A stretch of DNA of 64,000 bases from Turnera subulata (GCA_028386065.3 JAKUCV010001515.1:54740-118739); one strand, 5' to 3'; positions 34,065 to 45,722 are shown, numbered from the stretch's first letter. Numbers and translations are program-made. Notes: a model not told the origin generated them from the letters alone.

Positions 34065-35553
34065 TGTAAGTAACCGGGCATGCAAACTTGACAATCAAGA
34101 GCAGCGGAAAGACCCGAAAACCTTGGAGGATCCAAGTGAAGCAACTAAATCGAACAACAAAATGAACATACCTGAAACGGTTAGGATCTTTCACCTAACT
34201 GAAGAACCGAATCAGCTAGATCAAGAAGGATATCCTACTCCTCTATGGTATCCACACGAACCGTCAATCACAGGCCGGAATCGTCTCATGATCTCCAACC
34301 CCCTAGCACTCCCGAACCGTGGTGCTAGCTACGGATTTCCGGGAGTTATGTGGTGTAACTTTCTTTCTCAAAGAATGTGTAAGTGTTTGTGTGTGTTCTT
34401 GCTGGTCTGAAAAACACTCTCAAGGCTCTCAAAAATCAGAATGCAATCAGCCAAAAACCCCAAGCCTAATCTAATTATGCCACTCAATTAGTGCTTATGG
34501 TAATGGCCAACATAATGGCCCATCATGATTAAGATACCCATTATCTTGTCTACCACTAAGCACTAATGGGGTTACACATCACAAGCAATCAGGTTTAGCT
34601 CAATAATTCTGACAATTATTGAATCAAACCAGCCCAAAACGACCACAGTCCAACCATGGTCCAACCACACCTGGTCGAACCATGGTCCAACCACGGTTCA
34701 ACCACCTGCTCGAATCAACGGTTCTATGTGTGTGACCCTGTAGGCACTTGTAACGTCCAACAATAATTGTAAAATCTCATTTTACAATTATAAGCAAAGA
34801 GCGGCGTCTAGCAACACATCATTGCTACCCGAACGACAAGATCAGTACTGATTCTATATGCCTCGGAACATGTCATCGTCCTTTCGTCCCATTATCAAGA
34901 TTAAACCGAGACATGGAAACGTCAATCTCGTATATGTTTAATCTTAGTTTCTTGATCCTCGAGTTAACTGTGTAAAACGGATCCTAATGATATCACCATA
35001 TCATATAATTCGAGCATGGCCATGCATTTACAGTTCAACTCTATCATGAGGCCCATCTGATAATATACCCGTTATATGGGTCGGACGAATCCCATCTTGA
35101 TCAATCAAAACCCACTACACATTTATCATATACCCAATGATTATCCTTAAGTCCACCCAGTTATGGATGACTAGGAATAATATCAAAGTATACGACTCAT
35201 ATGTTGGGAACCTTGATGATCTCAGGTCTAAGGACAATACTTATAAGAACCGCTATCGACAAACATATAACGTTCCAAGTAGCGTTCTTGTGTGGGTCGG
35301 TCCAGTCCACAAGTTCTTTAACTTGTGCCCGTATGTAGAATTCATATCACATATAAATTCTCAACATACGCTAGTCTTAATTTATCATTACAACCCATCC
35401 ATAATAATAATCGACTAGGGACATTTTAAGAATACAAAGTATTCTATAAATATGTGCATTCGATTATCTCATAATCATATTTATTGGGATAACCTCAATG
35501 TATATACATGACTACAATCATCCATTGATTGGCTTTTAGGCATATTACTAACA
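34065..35553. mobile_element. Solo-LTR-like insertion in element A gag-pol
   Basis: 1489 bp beginning TGTAAGTAACCGGGC and ending ATATTACTAACA, flanked by a 5-bp TSD TATAT (34060-34064 and 35554-35558). TG...CA ends, a 5-bp TSD and no internal coding sequence fit a solo LTR of another family. Removing it rejoins the element A frame at a Gln-Tyr codon pair. The proper orientation of the LTR is not certain; read on the minus strand it starts TGTTAGTAATATGCC, typical of copia LTRs. Confidence 0.8.
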
Positions 35554-35558
35554 TATAT

Positions 35559-37076
35559 TGCATTCTGGATCCTTTCTTAGCATTCTTAGCAGTCTGATAT
35601 TGTTTGTTAGCATGCACATGAGTAGTAACAGGCACACCAGATCCTGCCTTGACAAAATGCACAAAAGTGTTTGGTTTTTCAAAAACCACATGTGTAGCCC
35701 CTATTCTTCTATCTGCACAGAGTGTCTTTGCTGTCCTAACAATATATTTAGGTTTTTTGTTCCACTGGTGAATTTCTCAAGAGAATGTTTAAGATCTCTA
35801 ACTTCCTCTTTTAACTTACTATTTCCCATAACCAACAGCTCACTACTAGCAACACTAGAAGCATTTAACTTTTCTAGTTCACTATGAGCAACTTTTTCAG
35901 CTTTCAGAGTTTCATATGACCTGCAAACTTCAGTATGAGTAGTATCAAGCTTTTCATATGTATTTCTATGTGCATTACCATCATATTCAAGAAAATCAAT
36001 GCGTTTCTTATATGCTTTGTTCTTTTTAAGAACTTCCTTATATCTATCATGCAATTCAGCAAAAGCATCTTGTAATTCATCAAAAGTAAAGTCAGGTGAG
36101 CCATCTACCTCAGAATCTTCTTGAGCCATGAGACACAAGTTTGCATCCTCATCTGTCTCAGAATCACTTGAAGAATCCGAGTCATCCCAAGCAACTATGA
36201 CCTTCTTCCCATTGGTTTTTGAAGAATCATATCTTTTGTTCTTTTGGTAAGGACACTCTGATTTGATGTGACCAGGACAGTTGCAACCAAAGCATGTCAG
36301 GGAGTCCTTTTTAGGCTCATCAATCTTCACACCTTTAGGACTTCTTCCCTTGAGTTACTTCTTTTTAAAGTATCTTACAAATCTCTTTGTAAGGAGTGCA
36401 ACATCTGAATCACTGTCACCATCAGATTCTTGGGATTTTAAGGTTAGGTCCTTCTTCTTTGGTTCCTTGGTTTCAAGCTTGGAACCATGCACTATAACCT
36501 TGCCAATCAGCTCATCATAGGTGAGAGTGTTCAAGTTCTGAGCTTATCCTATGGCAGTAACCTTGGGCTCCCACTCCTTAGGTAGAGACCTAAGTACCTT
36601 TGCAACATTCTCTCTGTGTGTGATAACCTTCCCAAGAGTTGTAAGGCTGCTGCACATAATTATGAAGCGAGTATCCATCTCCTGTATGGTTTCACCAGAA
36701 ACCATCTGAAACAGTTCATAGTCCCTCATGAGACGATTGAGCCTTGACTCTTCACTTGGTTTGTGCCTTCATGAGTGACACATAGAAGCCTCCAGATCTC
36801 ATAAGCAGTTTCATAAGATCTGACTCTTTGAAACTCACTCTCACTTATTCCACAAAGAAGAACATTCTTGGCTTGAGCATCAAGCTTAGCCTTTTGTAGC
36901 TCCTCTTCTGACCAGAACTGCATGTCCCTCAGTGGTCTGGCATAAGGATACTGGACTATGTTCCACATCTCCAGATCTTTTCCTTCAAGGAAGATCTTCA
37001 TCCTGAACTTCCAGTAATCAAAGTTTGCACCATCGAAGTAGGGTACTTTGTTGATGCTATTTTCCGCATAAGCCAT
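35559..37076 (-). pseudogene. Element A gag
   Basis: Starts MAYAENSINKVPYFDGANFD with WKFRMKIFLEGKDLEMW (37076-36726), then a frameshift to MRDYELFQMVSGETIQEMDT (36729-36544), stops at 36544 and 36331, then the zinc knuckle CFGCNCPGHIKSEC (CX2CX4HX4C) in 36330-35701, an acidic Ser-Asp stretch and a long coiled-coil-rich segment (FDELQDAFAELHDRYKEV onward) ending LLGQQRHSVQ, then a TAG at 35701. Gag forms the virus-like particle and binds element RNA. At least four lesions. Element B is the better-preserved relative. Confidence 0.85.
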
Positions 37077-37111
37077 GATCTTTGCCTCTGGATGTTACTC
37101 CTTTGTACTGA

Positions 37112-37132
37112 GGACATGGCTCCGCTACCAAT
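37112..37132 (-). other. Primer-binding site of element A
   Basis: Minus strand ATTGGTAGCGGAGCC directly after the 5' LTR. It is close to the initiator-Met tRNA-type site TGGTATCAGAGC used by many copia elements. Confidence 0.65.
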
Positions 37133-38358
37133 TGTTAGCCCAGATAGGCTTGAGAGGGGGAGGTGTGGGAATCAGGCTACCCCTTAATTGCGGTTGGTTT
37201 CTGGTTTGGTTTCTGAAAAACCAAATGGTTTCTTCACAAACCACTATCCCACAGAACAGACAGTGATCACGAGCAAAACTATAAGAGAGCAGAGGTAAGA
37301 GAGAAATGACACAGTGATTTTAGAGTGGTTCCCCCTCACCAGGTACTCCACTACCTAAAGGACCCTCCTTTAGGATTTCAAACCCTCACTAACTTAGGCT
37401 TTTGCGGGATCAGCCTCAACCTATTACAGAAACCAAGCTTTTGCAGGCTAAGCTCTAACCTTTACAAGTTTTTCCCAGGCTAAACTCTAACCTTTACAAG
37501 AAACAAGCTTTTGAAGGCTCAGTTCAAGCCTTTACAAGTTTTTCCCAGGCTAAACTATAACATTTCCCCAAATCTAACCATAGATTTGAGATCCCAGCAA
37601 AACTACGCACTAGTCTTGCTTAAAACACTACCCTTTAAAACAACTTGTTGAACAAGAATAAACTCAAGTGTAAGCTCAACAAATAACTCAGGTGTAAGCA
37701 CAATTGCAAACTTGAAAGCACTTTTCAAATTGGCTGGGATGCTTTTCCAAGAAGCATTCCTCTTCCTCATATAGAGCTTCAAGCAAGTGGGAGTTGGCAG
37801 GAAGATCTTCATCCAACGGCTCTAAAGTACTCTTCAGCTCATCATCCAACGGCTATGAGGTACAAAACAGTCTTCAGAGTTGACTCCATAATCCACTAGC
37901 TGGTGTTGGATTCATTTCAGGAAGTCCACTCTCTTTGCAGCTCAATTACTTGGAATAATTCCATTTTTAGCAATCCAGGACCATAAGTGTGGACCACAAT
38001 TGATAATTGAGCTTGGAGGTGAGAGACAAGTGTTGCAGGTCTTCATCTCTGTCATGGACCACTTTCTCTGCCGGGTGGAGTAGTTGGGGGTTGAGCATTA
38101 ACGCTGTGAGGACAACCTGGGCCACCAACAACTTGCAGTAGGACCACTTCAGATGTTGACAGTAAAGTGTGGTTTCTTCCAAAAACCAAGCCTCGTGGTT
38201 TTTGTATGGTTCTCGTAAGAAACCACGCTGCATGTTAATCAACACAAACATATGCAAATATCTAACCAGGTTTGTTAATCATCAAAATCAATATACAATT
38301 ATTCACTAAACATGATTTGTCACTAATAATCCATATTAAGCTCATGTTTAGGTCATGA
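37133..38358 (-). repeat. 5' LTR of element A
   Basis: 1226 bp, starting TGTTAGCCCAGATAGGC, matching 25526-26746. Its far end reads TCATGA where the left LTR reads TCATCA, so the terminal CA is mutated. Confidence 0.85.
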
Positions 38359-38930
38359 ATCTCCCCCTTTTTTATGATGACAAATATTGTGTTGATTTCT
38401 GCAAAAATTAGGATTAGTTAAGAAATCACTATATGTAAGCACACTCCCGCTGAATTATTGCTCCCCCTATATTAAACAATTTTGTGCTTTAAGCACCATT
38501 GGCTAGTCTGCTTAGCCAAAATACTCCCCTTGCGAATATCAACATCTTCTTGCAAATAATTTTTAGCAGAGTATAGCGCAGCAACAAGAAATATTTTAAA
38601 TCTTAACATTTTTCTCCCCTTTTCATAATCATAGCACCATTTTTCTCCCTCTTTTGGCATCAACAAAAAGTATAAGGGTAAAGGGTAGAATAAGAGACAA
38701 GATTAGTGCAATAGGAACATCAGATTAATATTTAAAAGATGAACACCAGATAGCATAAGGTAACAACCAGATAACAGAACCAAACAAGGTCCGAAAGAGA
38801 AATCAAGATAAAAACCAACATAAGAACCAACAATAAACCAGCCTAAAAACCAAGTAAGGAACCATGCGTAAAACCATGAAGTACGCAAAATGCAAATGCA
38901 TGTCCTAGGGGCACCAGGCAGTTGAAATAA
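38359..38930 (-). mobile_element. Internal 3' fragment of another Sirevirus copy
   Basis: Near-identical to 26747-27318 of element A, i.e. the polypurine cluster and the sequence up to the third-ORF stop. It lies outside A's 5' LTR. This is the arrangement expected if two copies once shared this LTR in tandem (unequal recombination) and the upstream one was later cut at 38930. Confidence 0.8.
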
Positions 38931-39270
38931 ATTTATGAAATAAATTTCTTAAAAAAATTTGGATTATAAAATTTTATATAAATTTATTTATATAAATTTA
39001 TTTTCTATTTTAAAATCATATTTTACTTTAATTTTAAAAATAATATTTTTTTTAGTTTAAAAAAATTATATAAAATATTTCTAAATTTTAAATTAAGAAG
39101 GTACAATAATTTTTTAAAAAATATTAATTTTTTAAATATTAATTTTTTTAAAAAATAAATTATTATATTTTTAAAAATAAATTTTATTTTAATAATAATT
39201 TTATTTTCAAAAATGGAGATACAAAATTTATACTTACTTATATATTTTTTAGAATTATAATTCTTAATGT
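38931..39270. other. AT-rich linker between the two Sireviruses
   Basis: Almost entirely A and T, with TTTTAAAAAATATTAATTTT-like runs and no gene. It ends with AATGT (39266-39270), the left TSD of element B, so it is pre-existing sequence into which B inserted. Confidence 0.75.
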
Positions 39271-40437
39271 TTTTAGTCCGAATAGGCCTAAGAGGGGGGA
39301 TGAATCAGGCTACCCTTCAATCGAGGATGGTTTCTGAGTTGGTTTCTGAGGAACCAAGTGGTTTCTTTACGAACCACAAACACACAGAACTAATCAGTGT
39401 GTAATGCACAAAGGTAGAGAGAACAGAAGAGAGAAAGGTTGACACAGTGATTTATAGTGATTCCCCCTCACTAGGTACCTACACTACCTAAAGGCCCTTC
39501 CTTTAGGAATTTAGAAACTCACACTAACTTAGGCTTTTGCAGTATCAGCCTTAACCGATTACAAAAACCAAGCTTTTGCAGGCTAAGCTCTAACCTTTAC
39601 AAGTTTTTCCCACGCTAAACTCTAACCTTTACTCAAATCAAAACCCTGATTTGAGGACCCAACAATACTACACTAGTCTTGCCTAAACACTCTACCCTTT
39701 GTAAGGACTTGGAGAACAAGATTAAGCACAAATTCAAAGCTCTCAAGAACAGCAAGAACACAGCAGGTATAAGCTCAAGAATCAACTTAATAGCACGTTT
39801 TCAAATGGCTGGGTTAAGGAAGAAAGATATGCAATGGCCTTCCTTATATAGTGCTTGAGTTGGTGGGGGTAGGTGAGATATTTTTCTCTTCCTTCAACGG
39901 CTACAATCTCCCATGAAGCTCCAGATCAGACCTTGATGCTCTGCAGGATGCTGCTGCTTCATTTTGAGGAAGTCCACTCTCCATTTGCCTCCATTATACA
40001 AAGATTTTCCATTTTTGGCAATTCGGACCACAAAGTTGGACCACATGGTCCCCTTCACATAATTGATCAAAGAGAGGTGAGAGACAAGGATTGAAGATTT
40101 CTGCATATTGTTGGACCACTTTCTCTGCCCGTTGAAGTAGTTGGGAGTTGGCCTTAATTGTTGTATGGACCATTGGGACCACATGCCCACTTGCAGCTGG
40201 GACCACGAGTTGACAGTCAGGTGTGGTTTCTTCTGAAACCAAGCCGTCTGGTTTTTGGATAGAACCAAGTTGAAAACCAAACTGAAAACCAAGCTGCAAT
40301 AAGACTCAACACAAGTATATATGGCAAACTTCTAATCCAGTTTGTTAGTCATCAAAATCATAATATATCAACACACTAAACATGATTAATTATAAATTAT
40401 CATTAATTAGAGCATTAGACCCATGTTTAGGCTAACA
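39271..40437 (-). repeat. 3' LTR of element B
   Basis: 1167 bp ending TTTAGGCTAACA, directly followed by ATCTCCCCCTTTTTTG, the complement of a polypurine tract. Confidence 0.88.
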
Positions 40438-40765
40438 ATCTCCCCCTTTTTGATGATGACAAATATTGTGTTGATCTCTGCAAAAACCAGGGTTAGTAAC
40501 AAAATAATACTTCATGTAAGCATACTCCCCCTGCATTTATACTCCCCCAATAACAAATATTTTTGTGCATTAAGCACCATTGGCTTATTCAACTTAGCCA
40601 AAAACCTCCCCCTTCTTATAACACCAATCATCTAGCATATATTGACAATAGCAGAGTAGCGCAATCATAATAATCAACAGTAATTATCCATAATGTATGC
40701 TTAACAGTGTTGGATTCCAGATTCCAACCAACCAACAATTTTCTCCCCCTTTTGGCATCAACAAA
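40438..40765 (-). other. Polypurine-tract cluster of element B
   Basis: CTCCCCCTTTTT-like motifs at 40440, 40525, 40545, 40607 and 40742 (plus strand), matching the element A layout. Confidence 0.6.
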
Positions 40766-40991
40766 ATATAAGAAGGACAAAGGGTAGAAATAGTAGACAT
40801 ATTATAAGAAAAGGAATATAAACATAGTATTCAAATATCGAACATCCGAACTGAAATTAAAAACGTTATGCAGAAAGGAAACACAAAAACCAACATAAAA
40901 ACCAACATAAGAACCATAATAAGAACCATGCTATAAACCATGAAGAACACAAAATGCAATGCATGTCCTAGGGGCATCAGCAGTTGAGGCA

Positions 40992-42326
40992 TCACTCATC
41001 ATCAGTATCAGACTCAGGATAAGATGCACCAATTTTATCCAGAGCTTCCATCACAGTAGCGTCAAAGTCTGTCATCTGATCCTTAAGATCATCTAGCAAA
41101 CTTTCAACCGCAGCCACATGAGCATAAAGATCATCATTCTGAATAGCCTTCCCTTTTGGTTTCTTGGTCACGGAGTAATTCCCTTCTGCATCAGGCTTAA
41201 TAGACATCTTGGACAGAGTGAGACTGCTGATAATCACAGGACTGATAGGTGCAGGACCATCTGTGGGAATCGAAGAGAATTTTCGAGCCAAGAGAGTGAT
41301 CAAACCTCCAAAACATGGAACCTTGCATGTGGCCAGATGATGAAGAATTAGAGTTCCATAGCATATGGGTGTCTGCTTGATAATGCAGGCCAAAGTCCAC
41401 TGATCACTGACCATCACCGTGGTTTTATGGTGTGGTCTCGGTAAAACCACACGAGTCAGCATGTACATCAACACGCGATGCACTGGAACCAAATCCTTGT
41501 ACTTCCCTCTCTGATAAGATCTACCAAAGAGTAGGTTGTTTCCCTCAACTTCCGTAGGAGTGCCCTTATGATGCTTCTCATTGTCATACATAACTTGAAT
41601 TTCGCCGGCCTTCAACTTAAGGATCGCAACAATGTCCTTGGCAGTAACGGTAACAGTCTTCCCATTAAGACGGGTGGTAATGGATGCAGTGACACCAGCA
41701 GCATTAGTGGTCGATTTCAGATACTTAAAGAATTCTTTGACCATTGGTTCATATGCTTTGGCCTTCAAGGTGGCCAGAAAACCAAGCTGAACTTTCTTCA
41801 AGATATCAGACACTCCCAAGTCAGCAAAATCCTCCATAACCACAGTGTGTGGTGCATAAAAAGCAGACAAATTCACATCTCTCTTCTTCTTCTTCTTTGC
41901 GAATTTGCTTTTGACTGGTCCTTTTGCCTTCTTCTTTGGAGGTTTAGCTGGGGTTTCCTCCTCCTCATCTTCTTCATCATCATGCTCTTCATCTTCATCT
42001 CGGTCATTCTTTTCTGATTCATCTTCACTAGCTTCTTCATCACTCTCTTCTGCATCATTGAAGTTGGAATCATCATCCGAATCATTTCCCCTTTTTATCT
42101 TCTTAGAAACTTCAGTCTCTTCTGACGCAGCATCCTCAGACTTAGAACTGTTCGAGCTTGAGTGTTCTCCAGATTCTTCATCATCTTCTGGTTCTGGTTT
42201 TGGTTCAGGTTCTCCCATCTTCCTTTTTCCTTCAGCCTTTGTCGTTGGTTTTGGGGCTGGTTTCTTGAAAACCACAGCGTCAGTTGGTGCATGAAGGACA
42301 ATACCAGTGCTCTTCTTTGTTTTCAA
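40992..42326 (-). CDS. Env-position third ORF of element B (444 aa, N-terminally truncated)
   Basis: One open frame. It has Lys/Pro-rich MKTKKSTGIVLHAPTD, EGKRKMGEPEPKPEPEDD, long acidic Ser-Asp-Glu runs, a basic PPKKKAKGPVKSKFAKKKKK patch, then a globular region: FYAPHTVVMEDFADLGVSDI, KAYEPMVKEFFKYLKSTTNA, YDNEKHHKGTPTEVEGNNLL, VLMYMLTRVVLPRPHHKTTV and CYGTLILHHLATCKVPCFGG, and a C-terminal heptad-like stretch ending YPESDTDDE. The globular part aligns throughout with 27319-28166 of element A, including the breaks-free reading across A's frameshift. No signal peptide or membrane span is visible, so it looks more like a nuclear or particle-associated accessory protein than an envelope. The start is where a deletion fused spacer sequence, so the original N-terminus is lost. 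Confidence 0.75.
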   Translation of the reverse strand: MKTKKSTGIVLHAPTDAVVFKKPAPKPTTKAEGKRKMGEPEPKPEPEDDEESGEHSSSNSSKSEDAASEETEVSKKIKRGNDSDDDSNFNDAEESDEEASEDESEKNDRDEDEEHDDEEDEEEETPAKPPKKKAKGPVKSKFAKKKKKRDVNLSAFYAPHTVVMEDFADLGVSDILKKVQLGFLATLKAKAYEPMVKEFFKYLKSTTNAAGVTASITTRLNGKTVTVTAKDIVAILKLKAGEIQVMYDNEKHHKGTPTEVEGNNLLFGRSYQRGKYKDLVPVHRVLMYMLTRVVLPRPHHKTTVMVSDQWTLACIIKQTPICYGTLILHHLATCKVPCFGGLITLLARKFSSIPTDGPAPISPVIISSLTLSKMSIKPDAEGNYSVTKKPKGKAIQNDDLYAHVAAVESLLDDLKDQMTDFDATVMEALDKIGASYPESDTDDE

Positions 42327-42598
42327 CCAAAGATGCTTTTGTCCACTGGGTAATAACTGCTGGGTACATGGTTTTCACTGAAACCATACTACTTCTCTTC
42401 ATCCATTTTGTCTCAATTGATGACTGTAATGCCTCAAGCAATTTCCTCATACGCCAAAATGCATCGTGAAAGTGTGTGTAATGTGGGATAAATGCATGAC
42501 GTGCTAATATGATTATGTTTGCATATGTCAGTGAAAGAGCATGGTTTTATGCAGCAGCCAAACCTAAAAGCAATAGTAAAACCAAATAAGCAAATAAG
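42327..42598. other. Spacer between RNase H and third ORF, element B
   Basis: Noncoding. Aligns with 30280-30584 of element A up to the deletion junction near 42330, where the sequence jumps into the middle of the third ORF. Confidence 0.65.
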
Positions 42599-44548
42599 TC
42601 ATGGTAAATTGCACATTCCAAGTTCAAGCCTGATTTTGGTGAATTGATCTTCTTTGAGTGGCTTTGTGAAGATGTCAGCAAGCTGATTTTCAGTTTTCAC
42701 GAACTCAATGGCAACTTCTTTCTTTAACACATGATCTCGGATAAAATGATGCCTCACTTCAATGTGCTTGGTCCGAGAGTGTTGTAAAGGATTCTTAGTC
42801 AAATTGATGGCACTGAAGCTGTCACAATAGATGGGAACGCAATTAAATGTTAGTCCATAATCACAAAGAGTTTGTTTCATCCATAGGACTTGTGCACAAC
42901 AAGCTCCTGCAGCAACATATTCAGCCCCAGTGGTGGATGTTGCAACCGAATTTTGCTTCTTGCTTGACCAAGACACAAGGGATTGTCCAAGTAATTGACA
43001 AGTTCCACTTGTGCTTTTTCTATCTAGGGTACATCCTGCAAAATCTGCATCTAAATAGCTTGTTAGCTCAAAAGGGTTAACTTTGGGGTACCATAAACCA
43101 AGCGAAGGTGTGCCCTTAAGATATTTGAATATGCGCTTAATTGCTTTAAGATGTGATTCTTTTGGACATGATTGAAACCTTGCACATAAGCAAACACTAA
43201 ACATTATATCAGGTCTAGTGGCTGTGAGATATAGAAGACTACCTATCATACCCCTGTACAATTTTATATCAACATCCTTACCGTGTTCATCCTTGTCAAG
43301 TTTGGTGGATGTACTCATTGGAGTGGGGCTAGGCTTGGTTTCTGACAAACCAAACCGCTTCAGTAGCTCACGAGTGTACTTAGCTTGATTGATGAAGATA
43401 CCTCCATCAAGTTGCTTAACTTGAAAGCCCAGAAAGAAATTGAGCTCACCCATCATGCTCTTCTCAAATTCACTGTGCATGAGGCTTTCAAATTCCATAC
43501 AAAGTAGATTATTAGTAACACCAAATAAAATATCATCAACATAGATTTGCACAATGATGACATCACATTTGTCAGTCTTAACAATTAATGTTGAATCGAC
43601 TTTTCCTCTAGAAAAACCTTTAGAAACCAAGTATGAGCTTAACCTATCATACCAAGCCCTAGATGCTTGCTTCAGTCCATATAATGCCTTTTTAAGCTTG
43701 AATACATGTTCTGGATGTTCATGACTTTCAAAACCAGGTGGTTGTTCAACATATACTTCTTTTAGAATATGTCCATTTAAGAATGCACTCTTAACATCCA
43801 TTTGATATAGATCAAAGGATCTATATGATGCAAATGCAAGTAACATGCGAATAGACTCTAATCTAGCAACAGGAGCAAAGGTCTCATCATAATCTATGCC
43901 TTCTTCTTGATTATACCCTTGAGCAACTAACCTTGCTTTGTTTCTTACCACAACACCTGATTCATCAAGTTTATTTCTGAAGACCCATTTGGTAGCAATG
44001 ACTGGATGTTCAACTGGTCTTGGCACAAGCTCCCAAACATCGCTTCTTTTGAATTGGTTCAGCTCTTCTTGTATTGCCATAACCCAATTCTCATCAAGAA
44101 TGGCTTCTTTTGCACTTTTGGGTTCAACTTGAGAGAGGAATGCAAGATACGAATTGATATTGTGCAGTGAGGATATGGTAGTCACACTTTTATTCAGATC
44201 ACCAAGGATAACATCAGTTGTATCTCCCCTGGGTGCCCTGATGTTTCCATGGGAAGTTGATCCTTGTTCTACTACATTTGGTTCACCACCAGAACCATTT
44301 GGTTGAATCACTGGTTCCAGGCGTGGTTGGACGCTTGGTTCCACTCTTGGTTCCAACACAGATGGTGTAGATGGTCCCAGCACAGGTGGTTCTTCCTCCT
44401 CTTCCATAAAATTCTCACGATTGACAATATGTGGTTGCTCATCAGATGCTATGTTAGTATATATGTCATCACTTTCATCACAAGGATCAATTTCATCAAA
44501 TACAACATGCATGGTTTCTTCTACAACCAATGTTCTTTTATTATACAC
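42599..44548 (-). CDS. Element B reverse transcriptase/RNase H (649 aa)
   Basis: Copia-type [65 protein letters not shown] and the catalytic IYVDDILFG, then the connection, and RNase H with SLVSWSSKKQNSVATSTTGA, VPIYCDSFSAINL, HHFIRDHVLKKE and LADIFTKPLKEDQF. The first about 100 residues (MYNKRTLVVEETMHVVFDEI) are the linker after integrase. All RT catalytic residues I can check are present. In RNase H the usual STTEAEY reads STTGAEY, a changed acidic residue that probably weakens the enzyme. The ORF is the C-terminal part of a once longer polyprotein, cut from integrase by lesions near 44770. Confidence 0.92.
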   Translation of the reverse strand: MYNKRTLVVEETMHVVFDEIDPCDESDDIYTNIASDEQPHIVNRENFMEEEEEPPVLGPSTPSVLEPRVEPSVQPRLEPVIQPNGSGGEPNVVEQGSTSHGNIRAPRGDTTDVILGDLNKSVTTISSLHNINSYLAFLSQVEPKSAKEAILDENWVMAIQEELNQFKRSDVWELVPRPVEHPVIATKWVFRNKLDESGVVVRNKARLVAQGYNQEEGIDYDETFAPVARLESIRMLLAFASYRSFDLYQMDVKSAFLNGHILKEVYVEQPPGFESHEHPEHVFKLKKALYGLKQASRAWYDRLSSYLVSKGFSRGKVDSTLIVKTDKCDVIIVQIYVDDILFGVTNNLLCMEFESLMHSEFEKSMMGELNFFLGFQVKQLDGGIFINQAKYTRELLKRFGLSETKPSPTPMSTSTKLDKDEHGKDVDIKLYRGMIGSLLYLTATRPDIMFSVCLCARFQSCPKESHLKAIKRIFKYLKGTPSLGLWYPKVNPFELTSYLDADFAGCTLDRKSTSGTCQLLGQSLVSWSSKKQNSVATSTTGAEYVAAGACCAQVLWMKQTLCDYGLTFNCVPIYCDSFSAINLTKNPLQHSRTKHIEVRHHFIRDHVLKKEVAIEFVKTENQLADIFTKPLKEDQFTKIRLELGMCNLP

Positions 44549-44773
44549 TCTATATGCCTTACTAGTAAGTGAATACCCAAGGAAGATACCATCATCAGAT
44601 TTAGCATCAAATTTATCAAGGTTATCCTTAGTATTAAGTATATAACATTTAGACCCAAAAACACGAAAGTAACTTATGCTTGGTTTCTTATCAAACCATA
44701 TCTCATAAGGGGTCTTTTTAAATAAAGGACGTAAGGATACTCTATTTAGAATGTAGCATGCTGTGTTTACACC

Positions 44774-45722
44774 CTATGCCCAGAAATATACAGGTAACTT
44801 ATGCTCATTAAGCATAGTTTTAGCCATTTCTTGCAAAGTTCGATTCTTCCTTTCAACTACCCCATTTTGTTGAGGTGTTCTAGGAGTCGAAAAGGTGTGT
44901 TCAATACCACTTTGCTCATAGAAGTGTTTAAAGACAAGGTTATCAAATTCACCTCCATGATCACTTCTAATTTTCGAAATTTTATAACCTTTTTCATTTT
45001 GTATTTTCCTAACAAGAGTACCAAATTCATAACTTGCATGATCCTTTTGAGCAAGAAATACAACCCAAGTGTACCTAGAATAATCTTCAACCACCACAAG
45101 AACATGACTTTTACCACCTAAGCTAATGGTTCTCATGGGACCAAACAAGTCAATATGAAATAATTCAAGTGGTCTAGATGTAGAGATAGTGTGTTAGGTT
45201 TAAAGGAACTTTTAACCTATTTTCTCAGCTGACGTGCTCTACATATGGTTTCTTTTTCATATTTGAGCATTGGTAGTCCTCTCACCAACTCCTTTTTGGG
45301 CAGATTTGAAATAAGATCCAAATTACATGACCAAGTCTTCTGTGCCATAGAGTTGGGGTTTCTGTTCTAGCACTTAGGCACTTGAAATCAGGATTAGTCA
45401 CACCATTTAGGTTGATAGAGTATATGTTACCTTTCCGCTTCCCAACAAAAACCACTTGGTTTCTGTTAGTGACCAAGCATCTAGATGCTTCAAACATAAT
45501 TTTGTATCCTTTATCACATAATTGACTGATGCTTAGCAAGTTATATTTGAGGTTATCAACCAGTAAAACATGTTTAATAACAGGACAAGAATTAATATCA
45601 CCGAAACCAAGTATTTTACCTTTTGACATATCACCAAAAGTTACATTACCTCGATCCCTTTCAGTAAGGGATGAGAACATGGAAGAGTCCCCTGTCATGT
45701 GCCTTGAACAACCACTGTCCAA
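44774..45722 (-). pseudogene. Element B protease end, pre-integrase and integrase core
   Basis: 45722-45282 begins MDSGCSRHMTGDSSMFSS, the aspartic protease active-site region (DSG), then VKHVLLVDNLKYNLLSISQL and TPTLWHRRLGH of the zinc-binding pre-integrase, then shifts frame. 45148-44774 has LFGPM-type core MFGPMRTISLGGKSHVLVVV, EDYSRYTWVVF, KIRSDHGGEFDNL, and TPQQNGVVERKNRT, ending YFWA with a TAG at 44774 where the next residue should be Glu of EGVNTAC. The DD35E residues seem present, but the frameshift near 45300 and the stop break the polyprotein. Confidence 0.88.

Larger units (their letters stand above)
25526..38930 (-). mobile_element. Sirevirus-like Ty1/copia element A, degenerate
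   Basis: Minus-strand order: 5' LTR 38358-37133, PBS, gag (37076 leftward), pol to 30585, an extra env-position ORF 29723-27319, a polypurine cluster, then 3' LTR 26746-25526. LTRs begin TGTTAGCCC on the plus strand. The PBS on the minus strand is TTGGTAGCGGAGCC, close to the initiator-Met tRNA type. An ORF after pol and several purine tracts near the 3' LTR are traits of the Sirevirus/SIRE lineage. A 572-bp piece of internal 3' sequence continues past the 5' LTR (38359-38930), so the right end is not a simple element border, and I find no TSD. Many stops and frameshifts and an inserted solo LTR show it is dead. Confidence 0.85.

Noticed and set aside
41905..42294. Ser/Phe-rich plus-strand ORF
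   Set aside because: Antisense of the acidic run of the third ORF of element B.
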